Positions 41,074-50,340 of a stretch of DNA of 64,000 bases are shown piece by piece. A program made the translations under genes and the position numbers. The stretch lies in NCBI RefSeq assembly GCF_000725805.1, contig NZ_JOFT01000022.1:62001-126000 (forward strand). The letters run 5' to 3'. The DNA is from Streptomyces xanthophaeus (lineage in GTDB: Bacteria; Actinomycetota; Actinomycetes; Streptomycetales; Streptomycetaceae). The first letter of the stretch is position 1. Every line of letters starts with the position of its first letter. Under the pieces are notes generated by a model that ran no database searches, had not been told where the DNA came from, and was given only the letters and a program-made list of their open reading frames with translations.

Positions 41074-41517
41074 ATGCGCATCACCGTGACCGTCGAAGAG
41101 CCGGACGATGCGTTCCGCACCGACCTCCTCGCCCTCCTCGCCAAGCACTCCGCCGTCGTCGAGCTCGACACCGAGTGGACGGTGGAGCGCGCCGGCCGCT
41201 TCTACCAGGCCGTCCCGCCACGGGCGCAACGCCTGCTCCGGGAGGCGGCCGTCAGGGACGGCTTCGTTCCGGACGAAGTCCTGCGCGAGGAGCTGGACGG
41301 CAAGAGCCTTCGCGGCCACGCGGGCCCGCTCAAGCGGGCGCTCGAACGCGGCGTTCGCGAGGGGTGGTGGCCGGAGGGCATGCAGCCGCCCCTCGCCCCG
41401 CGGGGCCCCGGCTTCGGCAAGGTCAAGGGCTACCAGATGCCGCAGGAGCTGGTCAGCACGTTTTTCACGGCCATCAAAACCGTGCACCAAGCCGGGGACG
41501 GGATCCCCACCCCCTAA
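41074..41517 (+). CDS. Hypothetical protein
   Basis: A 147-aa protein from ATG 41074 (GGGAG 9 nt upstream; a TTG at 41053 is possible). It begins with a strand (MRITVTVEEPDD), then helices (FRTDLLALLAKHSAVVELD; GRFYQAVPPRAQRLLREAAV) and a C-terminal half rich in Gly/Pro with FGKVKGYQMPQELV. It may contain a helix-turn-helix-like region around PDEVLREELDGKSLRGHAG, but this is not certain. It is divergent from the HEPN gene across the operator-like dyad, so the two could form a regulated pair. Confidence 0.6.
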   Translation: MRITVTVEEPDDAFRTDLLALLAKHSAVVELDTEWTVERAGRFYQAVPPRAQRLLREAAVRDGFVPDEVLREELDGKSLRGHAGPLKRALERGVREGWWPEGMQPPLAPRGPGFGKVKGYQMPQELVSTFFTAIKTVHQAGDGIPTP

Positions 41518-41527
41518 CATTTAGGGG
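41511..41527 (+). terminator. Hairpin at the stop codon of the 41074 gene
   Basis: CCCCTAA-CAT-TTAGGGG, a perfect 7-bp stem with a 3-nt loop that includes the TAA stop. A second dyad (TTCCAGG 41586-41592, CCTGGAA 41602-41608) follows. Both fit transcription termination. The stretch 41528-41882 has no convincing gene. Confidence 0.55.
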
Positions 41528-41882
41528 TGCTCCGTCACGAAAGCTCCGCCTAAGCCGCACTGCGGACGACGCCGCGATCGCATCATTCCAGGGACACCCT
41601 TCCTGGAACCTGTTAATTCCCGCCGCTACAGCAGCAATACGAGGGACGAAATGACGCCGGAAAACCGGTAGAGCACTGGAATCCTGATTTCAGACGCGAA
41701 TACGGTCGCCGACACTACGCCAGAAATGAAATCCGGCGAACCGCGCGGCCGTAGATCCGTGCCGAAATACGGTACGCTACGGGTGGGGTAATCAGCAGCG
41801 GGACAATGTTCCCGAGCAAGAAGCCGCGGTCCGCCCGCGGCACTAAGCCGGGATCGGACCGCGTTCCCCGCGCAAGCGGCCA

Positions 41883-41909
41883 GCCCGGGTGATTAGCGGT
41901 CACCCGGGC
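41883..41909 (-). terminator. Stem-loop after the small gene at 41912
   Basis: GCCCGGGTGA-TTAGCGG-TCACCCGGGC, a perfect 10-bp stem located 3 bp beyond the stop of the minus-strand gene that ends at 41912. It is the likely terminator of that gene and argues against the overlapping ORF further left being real. Confidence 0.65.
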
Positions 41910-41911
41910 GG

Positions 41912-42055
41912 CTACCTACCAGCGACTACCTGGATCCCGCAGAGGATCGTAAGGATGTTCGCCGTCAGGGCGACGAGCGGTGACGCGTGGTGAAGAGCCC
42001 TTCGCAGGGCGCACCACCACTGCTTCCACCAGTCGTCTTCACTGCCGAGGCCCAT
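41912..42055 (-). CDS. Small single-span protein, hypothetical
   Basis: A 47-aa protein from ATG 42055, with GGAGAGGGGG 6 nt upstream, a strong ribosome binding site. It begins MGLGSEDDWWKQWWCALRRA, an amphipathic Trp-rich helix, followed by a hydrophobic helix (LVALTANILTILCGIQVVAG). A longer frame starts at 42145 but lacks a comparable site. The shape resembles small membrane-active or holin-like peptides of mobile elements; the role is unknown. Confidence 0.55.
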   Translation of the reverse strand: MGLGSEDDWWKQWWCALRRALHHASPLVALTANILTILCGIQVVAGR

Positions 42056-42316
42056 CCGGGCCCCCTCTCCGTCGGGAAACCGGTGCGCGAGTGCACACCC
42101 GCCCGCAACACCGTGAATGAACGCGGCATTGAGGCGGATCGGCACCGGACACCCTCCCGTAGCGGAGAGTTCAACGGTGATTACGGTACCCCATTGGACC
42201 CCTCACGCAAAGCCGCCAGAATTACCCCTGTGAATCGCACAGAAGGGGTCGCCTGGGCCCGACAGAAGGCACCCCAGCACCGTCGGATTTTGGTACGCCC
42301 CGCGAGTGACGGCGCC

Positions 42317-43528
42317 TTAAGGTGAGGCGGGTTGAGGGGGCTCGATGCCGAGGGACTTAGCCTCGGAGATCTTTTGCGCGTAGTCGCCGGGCGACTCGCC
42401 GTCCAGGCGCTGGTAGAGCTCAAGGGCCGAGCTGCGGGCCGACTCGAACTCCGGGAGGCGGTCGAGAGCGAGCAGGGTTCTGGCGTGCTTCAGATGGGCT
42501 TCGGCGAGCTCCGCCGGCAGCTCCAACGGTGCCAGGACGGTGACGGCTTCGGCGGCGGCGCGCTCTGCGCCCTCGAACCTGTGCATGAGCGTCAGAAAGC
42601 CCACCTGGTTGTGCAGCGCGGTCAGCAGGCCTTGCACGTAGTCCGTCGTGTCGCGGAGCACGGAGCGGAAGACCTGCGCCGCCTTGTTGTTCACGCGGGA
42701 GGCCACCATCAGGCGGGAAGCGTCGGCCAGTGTCTTCGCCTGCATGAGGAAAGCTCCGCCGAGCAGCGGCAGATGGTCACGGCCCCGGTCCCGGACGAGC
42801 TGCCGGGCCAGGGTGACGGCCTCGTCCGCGATCTCCATCGCCTCCTCGCGGGCGTTGGCCGCGGCGCTGAGTTCCGCCATGTCCAGGAGGGCCCGCACGT
42901 AGTGCCGCTGTAGTGCGTCCGGATCGGAGGGGTCGAGCTGATGGAGGACCGACGCGGTCTCCCGGACGGTTTCCCGCACACCCATGAAGTCACCGAGGTC
43001 GAGCTGGATCTCCGCGAGGTGGCTCAGCGTGGACTCGAGTTCGGTGAGATAGGCGTCCGGCCTGTCCTCGGCCGCCGCCCGGCGGACTTGCAACGACTCC
43101 CGGGCCACTCTCAGCGCCTCGTCCAGGTGCCCCGCCTGGTGGTGGTGGCGTGACAGCGCGTTGAGCGAGCGCGCGAGATCCGGGCGTGCTCCGGCGTCGC
43201 GGGAGGCCAGTTCTCGGCGCATATCGACGGAGGCCCGGGCCCTGTCCAGCGCCTCGTCGAGGCGGCCGGTGGCGGCAAGGCCGTAGGAAAGGTTGTTCAG
43301 CAGCCCGGCCAGAGCGGACGTGCGGTCGTCCGGGTCCTCCGGCCGCCAGTCGGACAGCCCCGTCAGTGCCTCGCCCTGGACCACGGACTCTGCGCCGCGT
43401 TCGAGAACATGGAGCGCGTGGACCTGCTGGGCCAGCAGCAGGCCCCTGAGCCAGGTCGGCGCGGCGGGAACGGTTTTCAAGACCGTCCTGGTTGAGGCGA
43501 CTCCTTCACGCCTGACCTGCACGTTCAC
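42317..43528 (-). CDS. Tetratricopeptide-repeat protein
   Basis: A 403-aa helical protein from GTG 43528 (CCAGGAA upstream; frame open to 43564). At least seven TPR-type helix pairs are visible, for example LNNLSYGLAATGRLDEALDR, LNALSRHHHQAGHLDEALRV and LSHLAEIQLDLGDFMGVRET, with the usual small and aromatic positions. No HTH, NB-ARC or protease domain is attached, unlike the common NB-ARC-TPR proteins of Streptomyces. It is probably a protein-interaction scaffold. It diverges from the gene at 43723. Confidence 0.8.
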   Translation of the reverse strand: MNVQVRREGVASTRTVLKTVPAAPTWLRGLLLAQQVHALHVLERGAESVVQGEALTGLSDWRPEDPDDRTSALAGLLNNLSYGLAATGRLDEALDRARASVDMRRELASRDAGARPDLARSLNALSRHHHQAGHLDEALRVARESLQVRRAAAEDRPDAYLTELESTLSHLAEIQLDLGDFMGVRETVRETASVLHQLDPSDPDALQRHYVRALLDMAELSAAANAREEAMEIADEAVTLARQLVRDRGRDHLPLLGGAFLMQAKTLADASRLMVASRVNNKAAQVFRSVLRDTTDYVQGLLTALHNQVGFLTLMHRFEGAERAAAEAVTVLAPLELPAELAEAHLKHARTLLALDRLPEFESARSSALELYQRLDGESPGDYAQKISEAKSLGIEPPQPASP

Positions 43529-43722
43529 GGGTTCCTGGGCTGTTCTGTTGTGCCTGCGGTCCACCCCTGGTCCACTGACTGCCGCACCCGGCGCCGTTCT
43601 GGGGAGCCCAGCCGAACGGCCCTAGAAAGACCGACCAACCGGGTCGCGGTCGGGTATGCCGGATTTCGTCTCCTGGTGTCGTTGGCCGCCGTATTCTGGC
43701 GATCCACCAGGGAGGGGACGCC

Positions 43723-45531
43723 ATGGGGAAGCGTCAGCGCCGACGCAATCGTCAGCAGAAGCAGCCCAAGACCATCGTCAAGCAGCAGTCACAGCTTCGG
43801 CATCTCATCCCGAGTACGGATCACCCGCTACTCGAGGTCGTCTTCAAGCCCGACGTGTCCGACGAAGACAAGGCCGTGTGCCTGGACTACTGGTCGTTCT
43901 TCCAACCCGGAACCTGGTCGTACAAGGTCGCTGAGATCGGCGCCACTACTGCGGTTCTGAGGACGGTGAAGGCGTCCTGCCACGCAGATCTGCTCACCAT
44001 CGTCTGCCCCGACTGCGCCGGACCGAAGAGGATTCACAGCCGCTCGGACATGGTCGCGACTCGGAAGTGGGCGCCGGACGTGTTCCCGAGCGAGGAGACC
44101 GTCACGGGCGGCTCATGCCACGACTGTCAGACAGCTGCGGCAGAGCATGCGGCGCAGGAAGCGCAGCGTGTTGCAGAAGAGCATCGGCAGCAGAACCAGG
44201 CACGTGTCGATGCAGCCTCGTCGTGGTTGCAGGAGCAGGCAGGACGAGACTTCCCCAGTAGTTATCCGAGCGTCGTGGACGCACTGACACTGGTTTCCAT
44301 GGTGGACATCATGCAGCGGAAGGACACCGAGACGATCGGGCCGCTGCAGAGCTTGGACTACTCACTGGCGGCGTCTGCGGAGGTCGACGTGGAGGTATTC
44401 CGCAGCCTGCACCAGGAGCGGTGGATCAGTCCGACCCTGCCGGCTACGACTGGGGACTTCGCGTTTGACGACGACGGCACCGTCCGCGGCGTGTACATCA
44501 AGCAGATCCCTTGGTGTCTGGCGCCCGCCCTGGGCAGCAAGACAGCGGCGCGCCGTGAGATCACGTCCCTGCTGGGCCGCATGTTGATCAGCCGGGCAGA
44601 CGAAGTGCGGCACCAGGTGCACAAACTTCAGGCCGGTATGGCTGTTACCTACCTCGAGGGCTTGCTGATCCGCACCTATCAGGAGGAGCCCATCCCGGAA
44701 CATCGTCTGCCTGACGCCTACGAGACGCTCCTGGGAGCACTGCGAGAGGGCTTCACGCTCGGACAGCTCATCGCCATTGCGTGGAGCGCTGCGGCCGCAG
44801 CGGTGGCATGGGGTCAGCGCACGCCCGGGCTGAAGCCCGGCAACGTGTCGGCGGCTGCTGTCACCAACGTCGGCCGACGTATCGGCTTCCTGCACGACCG
44901 CCGCATCGAGGAGTACGACCTGCCGAACTGGGTTGCGCGCCCAGCGACTCTGGGCACTGCCCTGCGACTCCTGGAACAGCACGACGCGGAGATCGAGGCA
45001 CTCAGCCGCTTTCTCACCCTGAAGCAGCGCACCGAAGCTCGGCCACTGGAGACCGCCGAATTCGATGGCGACATGGCCGACCTCCAGAGCGACGAGACCG
45101 ACCACAACATGGAGTCCTTCCTCGACGACTTGAGGGCTGGTCGTAAACAAGAGCCGAGTGGTCCCGCGATCACCTACGCCCTGGTCACCCCTGAAGGGGA
45201 GCTGGAATTCCACACCGCCCCAGTCGATGGCATGCGTGACAAGGTGGGTTCAGCTGGCGCCGGGGTCGTCGACCGGATCTGGTTGCCCTCCCCATCCTCC
45301 GTCCACGCCTACGTGGCAGAGCTGGTCACAGCTTCGTCCGAGAGCTCCAATCCCGTCGCTGACGAGATTCTGCGCCTGCTCGACTGCCACGACGGGCCGT
45401 TCTACGGGCCCATCTCCTTCTTCGCCATCAGCGCACACGCCACTCAGCCGCGGAGCCTGGACGAGGATCAACGCGAGATGCTGCGCGCCGCTCACGAGGT
45501 GGCACGGGGACGCGCCGGACTCGACAGCTAG
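43723..45531 (+). CDS. Large hypothetical protein with Cys pairs
   Basis: A 602-aa protein from ATG 43723 with GGGAGGGGA upstream. A very basic N-terminus (MGKRQRRRNRQQKQPKTIVK) is followed by a region with CPDC and CHDC pairs at about 105-150, which may form one zinc site, then a long coiled-coil-like stretch (EHAAQEAQRVAEEHRQQNQA) and helical domains. The basic start resembles that of the next gene (MGKASRRRAEL), which suggests shared origin or targeting. No known domain is recognised. It is part of the integrase-led island. Confidence 0.7.
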   Translation: MGKRQRRRNRQQKQPKTIVKQQSQLRHLIPSTDHPLLEVVFKPDVSDEDKAVCLDYWSFFQPGTWSYKVAEIGATTAVLRTVKASCHADLLTIVCPDCAGPKRIHSRSDMVATRKWAPDVFPSEETVTGGSCHDCQTAAAEHAAQEAQRVAEEHRQQNQARVDAASSWLQEQAGRDFPSSYPSVVDALTLVSMVDIMQRKDTETIGPLQSLDYSLAASAEVDVEVFRSLHQERWISPTLPATTGDFAFDDDGTVRGVYIKQIPWCLAPALGSKTAARREITSLLGRMLISRADEVRHQVHKLQAGMAVTYLEGLLIRTYQEEPIPEHRLPDAYETLLGALREGFTLGQLIAIAWSAAAAAVAWGQRTPGLKPGNVSAAAVTNVGRRIGFLHDRRIEEYDLPNWVARPATLGTALRLLEQHDAEIEALSRFLTLKQRTEARPLETAEFDGDMADLQSDETDHNMESFLDDLRAGRKQEPSGPAITYALVTPEGELEFHTAPVDGMRDKVGSAGAGVVDRIWLPSPSSVHAYVAELVTASSESSNPVADEILRLLDCHDGPFYGPISFFAISAHATQPRSLDEDQREMLRAAHEVARGRAGLDS

Positions 45532-45697
45532 CCCACGCCGTGCTCATTCGTGTCCGGTCCCACAACCTCGTCAGCTGCTGAGCCCCCTAAGCCCTTGGCA
45601 AACCAGGGATGCGCCCTCCCCACGCAAAAGGGATCGCTGGCGAAGGCCAGCTTCGGCATGATTGGCTTCGAGTGAATAACACGTCTCTGGAGATCAT

Positions 45698-47581
45698 GTG
45701 GGAAAGGCCAGCCGCCGGAGGGCGGAACTCAGAAACCCGCCAAAGTCCACCGAAGAAGCTCTCAGAAGAGAGACAAGGCGGGCGCACAGGGCTGAAAGGC
45801 AAGGCAAGCGGCGAGGTTCTGCACTTGCCGAGTACGAACAGCTCGCAGATCTGGGCCGTCGGCACGTTGCCGAAACTCTCATATCTCGCCACAATCAACG
45901 AATGCTCCGAATAGGACAAACGCCCACTAGTGCGGTGGAACCGGTAATGTCGGCGCTCCTGTCATTCGGAATGATCGACAACGCCCTGCGCAAATTGGGA
46001 GCAACTCGAGGCCGGCACCCCGCAGATTACGGAGCTACATGGATCGACCACCTCGCCTGGGGGGCCGATAGCGCATTCATTGCAGCACGCCTGCTTTTCA
46101 GTGGACAATACGTAGGGGCAGCCGCAGTCCTCCGATCACAGTTCGAACGCTGGACCGAGAACGCCGCCTACAACGCCAAGATCACCCACGTGCCGGGGGA
46201 AAGCACAGCTAGCTTCACTGCCCGCGCATGGGAGAAATGCCACGATTCCTTCCCCTCCGCCGATCGCAACAAGACGCACCCGTCTTTTCACCTAAGCCCC
46301 GACATTGACAGCTTGGACTTCTGGGAAGACGAGCGGACAATCGGCGAATCCAAGGGGCCGTCCGTCACGATCGGGAAAGATTATCAAGTCTACCCCGAAG
46401 AATCCATGACACTGCTTTCCGAATTCTTGCATGGGCGTGGCCCTTTTGCTGACGTGTTTCGATGGGAAGCGTCTGAACTCCTTTCCGGGGAACCGGCGAG
46501 GCTTACTGAATGCACACAATGGCTTACTGACGTCCTGACTCTCAACCTGCGGCAAATACGCCTCTGCCTTGCCACCCTGGCCGAAGAGCGGGGAGATCCC
46601 AACCTGGCGCGGTTTCTATTCGCCCTGCCCGAACGGACTTACGGAGGCTGGGAACCACCCGCACCTCAAAGCCTCTTCCCCTTGATGCCTCAGACTGGGC
46701 TGTCGGATGAAATTCTCAATGGATACCGTCAGGCCACTCATGACTATGATCAGGTGATGTTGGGGCGGCGTCCCGCAGGAAGGCTCTTTCGCGATGACGA
46801 GATGGTTCGCCTGCTGTTTTATGAACGCAGAGCAAGGGCAGCCAAATGGGCAAAGAGCGCACTGAACGAAGAGAAAGCCCTCCGCGGAGATGAGTTCAAT
46901 CTAGACGGCCTCACAAATCGAGATGTCGAGCGCGTCATGTGTGCCGAAATGGCTGGGCTAGCTTCGGTATGGCTCGGCGATACTCCGCACGGAAACGCAG
47001 CCGCGATGTGTTCATCGGCTCTGCGATCAGCGCATTGGCTGTGGCTTGAGGACGACGACCGATCTATGGCACTACTTCGTGTAGCACTCGAACAATGCGC
47101 TCGCCTGAAGGTGTGGACAAATAAGCCCGAGAAGGCACAGCAGCTGGAGGAGTCCTCCAGCTCAACACCAAAGGACTGGCTGAATGCGGCCGGCTGGAAA
47201 CGTCTGTCTTCCCTAAATAGAGCTCTTGGGGAGTTTGCCCACGCTCATGCACGAATCCGCCTCGGTGGGGCTCGTGAGATCTTGACAAAAATCCAGCCCG
47301 ACGGAGATTCGGTGAACGCAATCCGAACGGCTCGCGGGCACGCTCTCGACGGGATCACCTCGTTCATCATGGCCGAGTCATCCAGCGCGTTGAGCAAGGT
47401 GTCAGTCACCATGCAAGAAGAGTTTCAGCGCATCACTAATGAGTTCTTCCCAGACCCAGGAGGGATTCAGTCAGAACTGGAAGGCTTGCTGGATAGGGCC
47501 ATGCTTTTGAAGAATGCTCCTATGGGTGACTACACCTTCCACGGTCCTGCCCGTGACGCAGCAGCACAAGACAGCAACTAG
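45698..47581 (+). CDS. Large hypothetical protein, low-GC island gene
   Basis: A 627-aa protein from ATG 45698. The N-terminus is basic (MGKASRRRAELRNPPKSTEE) with a predicted coiled coil to about residue 60. The middle contains ARLLFSGQYVGAAAVLRSQF and ERWTENAAYN, reminiscent of the helical cores of DUF5677-like proteins, but that is weak. GC content and third-position bias are visibly lower than in neighbours (AT-rich codons such as AAT, GAA and ATT are frequent), a sign of recent transfer. Function unknown. Confidence 0.7.
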   Translation: MGKASRRRAELRNPPKSTEEALRRETRRAHRAERQGKRRGSALAEYEQLADLGRRHVAETLISRHNQRMLRIGQTPTSAVEPVMSALLSFGMIDNALRKLGATRGRHPADYGATWIDHLAWGADSAFIAARLLFSGQYVGAAAVLRSQFERWTENAAYNAKITHVPGESTASFTARAWEKCHDSFPSADRNKTHPSFHLSPDIDSLDFWEDERTIGESKGPSVTIGKDYQVYPEESMTLLSEFLHGRGPFADVFRWEASELLSGEPARLTECTQWLTDVLTLNLRQIRLCLATLAEERGDPNLARFLFALPERTYGGWEPPAPQSLFPLMPQTGLSDEILNGYRQATHDYDQVMLGRRPAGRLFRDDEMVRLLFYERRARAAKWAKSALNEEKALRGDEFNLDGLTNRDVERVMCAEMAGLASVWLGDTPHGNAAAMCSSALRSAHWLWLEDDDRSMALLRVALEQCARLKVWTNKPEKAQQLEESSSSTPKDWLNAAGWKRLSSLNRALGEFAHAHARIRLGGAREILTKIQPDGDSVNAIRTARGHALDGITSFIMAESSSALSKVSVTMQEEFQRITNEFFPDPGGIQSELEGLLDRAMLLKNAPMGDYTFHGPARDAAAQDSN

Positions 47582-47753
47582 TCGAGGCGTGAGCTGCGGC
47601 GACCGTCCCTGGACCGGGCTCGGGACGGCTAGACGACGGTATGCCGTAGCGCGTCTGCACACGCTACCCAGTTTGCTTGCCGAGGACCTTCGGGCGGGGC
47701 CGGCAGGCGAGTATGCCCGCCCTAGACAAGTACCGCGAAATGCGCCCTCTGCC

Positions 47754-47873
47754 TCAATGACCTCGCTGACCCACTCTCGCGCGCGCGATCGTCTCCCGGA
47801 ACAGAACGCCCATCTTGTCCGCCCACGCCGCGCACGAGGCCAGGTGCGCGGCGACCGGATCGGCGTCGGTCAC
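47754..47873 (-). pseudogene. Short frameshifted helical ORF
   Basis: GTG 47873 opens a 39-codon frame (VTDADPVAAHLASCAAWADK, MGVLFRETIARAR). One base later the sense continues in the next frame as EWVSEVIEAEGAFRGT to about 47700. The codons have normal GC bias up to the break. This reads as a small helical gene broken by a frameshift, in the otherwise empty gap 47582-48040. There is no ribosome binding site, so confidence is low. Confidence 0.35.
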
Positions 47874-48040
47874 CCCGGGAGGGGATCGTGCGGATCTAGC
47901 CGAAGACCACACCGAGAATCGCTGGCTCGAGACGGTAACGACGTCACCCTATTCGTCACTGTGACGTGAATTTGCCTGAACCTGGCTGTAGTTACGCCTG
48001 ACTCTGCGATGCTGGAGGCCGATCGAGAGGGGCCGCAGCG

Positions 48041-48574
48041 ATGCAGTGGAAGATCCACGGGGAACGTCCGATCTACGAAAATAAGTGGGTGAACCTGTGG
48101 CTCACCGACATCGAGACGCCGGACGGGCACCGCTGGGAACACCACGTCGTCAAGCTCCGCCACCTCGCCGTGGCTGCTGTGATCAACGACCGCCAAGAGG
48201 TCCTGATGATGTGGCGTCACCGCTTCATCACGGACGCGTGGGCCTGGGAGCTGCCCATGGGCTTGGTTGAGGCGGATGAGACGCCCGGCGAGGCTGCCGC
48301 CCGTGAAGTCCTCGAAGAGACTGGCTGGCGTCCCAGCCCGATGAAGCCGCTGATCTACGCCGAACCGGCGAACGGCATCACCGACTCCCAGCACCACCTG
48401 TTCCGCGCCGACGGCGCCACGTACGACGGGCCGCCGACTGAGAAGAACGAGTCGGACCGGGTCGAGTGGATTCCGCTGGCGGACATCCGGGGCATGATCG
48501 ACCGCCGCGAGATCGTCAGCAGCGGCTCTCTGGTCGGCCTCCTCTACGTCCTGATGGACGAAGGGGTTCGCTGA
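48041..48574 (+). CDS. Nudix hydrolase
   Basis: A 177-aa protein with a complete Nudix box in the G-x5-E-x7-REVxEExGW pattern: GLVEADETPGEAAA continuing REVLEETGW near residues 78-100. The fold and the WGDIR-like ending (VEWIPLADIRGMIDR) fit ADP-ribose or nucleotide-sugar pyrophosphatases, which cleave nucleoside diphosphates linked to another group. It is convergent with, and overlaps by 31 bp, the regulator of cassette B, a pairing commonly seen in Streptomyces. Confidence 0.92.
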   Translation: MQWKIHGERPIYENKWVNLWLTDIETPDGHRWEHHVVKLRHLAVAAVINDRQEVLMMWRHRFITDAWAWELPMGLVEADETPGEAAAREVLEETGWRPSPMKPLIYAEPANGITDSQHHLFRADGATYDGPPTEKNESDRVEWIPLADIRGMIDRREIVSSGSLVGLLYVLMDEGVR

Positions 48575-49902
48575 CCCAGCGGGGGAAGCATTGCTCGTAG
48601 GCGTGCCTCGAAGGCGACTGCGGCCGGCACCTCGCGATAGGGCGCAAGCTGCTCGTAGAACTCGCGAAGGTGCCCGGTCACCCGCTCGGACGAAACGGCG
48701 GAGGCGGGCACCAGCGCCTCGATCGCCGTGTGGCAAGCCTGGTCGAGCTTGCCCCTCTGGAGCTGCGTACGGGCCAACCAGAAGGCATGGAACGCCCTAC
48801 CGCGCTGGTTCGCGGGGTCCTCCCGCTCCAGCGCATCCGCGATCAACGGTTCTGCGATCGCCGCCTCGCCAAGACGGCCGTGCGCGATGCCGGTGTCCAC
48901 GATGAGCTTCGGCTCGTCGAAGTACGTCACCCATGCCGGGTCCGGGTCGTCTGCCTTGATCCGCCCGTACTGACTGTGTGCCTCGGAGATCGCGGTGTGG
49001 GTCGCCGTCCGTTCGCCCATGGTCGCGTGGGCGAACGCCTCACGCATGGCCAGCATGGCCCGAACCCGCGGCGTCGTACCCGTGGCCGCTCGGGCCTGGT
49101 CCTGGGCAGCAGACGCCAGTGCAAGCGCGTCCGCCGGCTTGTCCTGGTAGGTCGCTTGCAGGCTCATGCAGGCCAGGACGTTGGCCATGAAGGGATGGTC
49201 GTCAATCTCCCTGGCCAGTTGCAGAGCCTCCGAGAAGTACGCGCGGGCCTGGTGGTACTGCCGGGCGTCGAAGTACGTCCACCCGGTCAACCGCGCCAGC
49301 TCCGCCGCGATGCCGTACAGGCCGTGCTGGATCGGCGCGGGCCGCTGGTCCTTCAGTAGCCCTTCGACATATCGCAGCTGGCCGACGACAGCGGGTCGAA
49401 GCGTCTCGCCCCCGTGCTCGTCGTCGCGACGCCAGTAGTCCTCGATCGAAGAACGGAGAGCGTGCAATGTGGATGGGTTCGGGTTGGTCCCGGCGGCCAG
49501 GGCCAGGATGCTGTCCACCTCCACGCCCGGTAAGGCGCTGAGGAGCTTCGGCTGAACGGGCACGTGACCGAACTCCGGCCGTTCCCGCTCGGCCACGGCC
49601 AAGACAGCCGGCGTCTCCCACGTACGGCGGGCAAGCCCGAGCATGTGCCCCGGGATACGCAATCCATCGGCGATCCGCTCGATCACTTCCATGTGGAGGA
49701 GCTGTCGCTGACCCGCGATCACCTCACCCACTCGGCTCGGCGTCAGCTCGCACTGCCGCGCGATCATCGACGGGTAGATGCCTGCCCGAGTCTTGACCAG
49801 ACGAAAGACCCTCGCAAAGTCGCGCACGCGGCACGCGTCGATCATCTCGGGCTCGGTGAGCAGACTTACTGGTAGTTCCTTCGTACGACGTGTCTCGGGC
49901 AT
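48544..49902 (-). CDS. Cassette B: XRE-family regulator with TPR domain
   Basis: A 452-aa protein. The HTH is at about residues 28-85 (ARVFRLVKTRAGIYPSMIAR, QCELTPSRVGEVIAGQRQLL). The rest is TPR-like (ARLTGWTYFDARQYHQARAY, FMANVLACMSLQATYQDKPA). It is divergent from the cassette B small genes, and a perfect 8-bp dyad lies 58 bp upstream of its start, so autoregulation and control of the cassette are likely (inference). It plays the same positional role as the cassette A regulator at 11057 but belongs to a different XRE subgroup, so the regulators were exchanged. Confidence 0.88.
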   Translation of the reverse strand: MPETRRTKELPVSLLTEPEMIDACRVRDFARVFRLVKTRAGIYPSMIARQCELTPSRVGEVIAGQRQLLHMEVIERIADGLRIPGHMLGLARRTWETPAVLAVAERERPEFGHVPVQPKLLSALPGVEVDSILALAAGTNPNPSTLHALRSSIEDYWRRDDEHGGETLRPAVVGQLRYVEGLLKDQRPAPIQHGLYGIAAELARLTGWTYFDARQYHQARAYFSEALQLAREIDDHPFMANVLACMSLQATYQDKPADALALASAAQDQARAATGTTPRVRAMLAMREAFAHATMGERTATHTAISEAHSQYGRIKADDPDPAWVTYFDEPKLIVDTGIAHGRLGEAAIAEPLIADALEREDPANQRGRAFHAFWLARTQLQRGKLDQACHTAIEALVPASAVSSERVTGHLREFYEQLAPYREVPAAVAFEARLRAMLPPLGQRTPSSIRT

Positions 49903-49959
49903 CGGGCACGCTCCGGAGGAAGACTACGGATCGCTTCAAAGTCTCAACCGACCGTGATG

Positions 49960-49976
49960 TTACCCAAGTTGGGTAA
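49960..49976. promoter_or_regulatory. Perfect palindromic operator of cassette B
   Basis: TTACCCAA-G-TTGGGTAA: 8-bp arms and a 1-nt centre in the 122-bp divergent gap between the XRE regulator (start 49902) and the CxCxxC gene (start 50025). Helix-turn-helix dimers of this type bind such short-centred dyads. It is the best operator candidate in the window. Confidence 0.75.
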
Positions 49977-50024
49977 TCCGCTGGGCCTTTCTGGCTCGTC
50001 GTCCTGATCGCGATCCTTCTGGAC

Positions 50025-50324
50025 ATGGCGAAGCGACCGAGGACGACCGCCTTGAACGATTTGGCGGGCACTCCTGACACAGAGCGAACGGCCCTCGGGG
50101 CAACCCCTGACCTGGGCATACAGCCCCGCGTCCTGATGAGCATCCGGGTATCGCGGGACTCGGGCCGGACATGGTCGCCGCGCTCGCGGGTCCTGGAAGG
50201 CGACCCGTTCGACATCCTCTCCAACCCCGGCCGCTACCCCCCGTGCGAATGCCCCCGCTGCGGCGGTACCTCGTCGTCGGTCCGTGCCCTTCAGCCGGCA
50301 TCCATCGCGCCGGGGTCGGCGTAG
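50025..50324 (+). CDS. Cassette B: small CxCxxC-motif protein
   Basis: A 99-aa protein from ATG 50025. A basic N-terminus (MAKRPRTTALNDLAG) precedes the conserved block shared with 10625-10903: MSIRVSRDSGRTWS, GDPFDILSNPGRYPP and CECPRCGG. The three Cys may bind metal. The C-terminal tail is Ser/Ala-rich. It is the first gene of the plus-strand operon and is controlled, presumably, from the palindrome at 49960. Confidence 0.65.
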   Translation: MAKRPRTTALNDLAGTPDTERTALGATPDLGIQPRVLMSIRVSRDSGRTWSPRSRVLEGDPFDILSNPGRYPPCECPRCGGTSSSVRALQPASIAPGSA

Positions 50325-50340
50325 TGGCCGCCTTCCGACG

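Noticed and set aside
41715..41903. 62-aa minus-strand ORF
   Set aside because: Its start lies inside a perfect 10-bp stem-loop that looks like the terminator of the gene ending at 41912, and it has no ribosome binding site.
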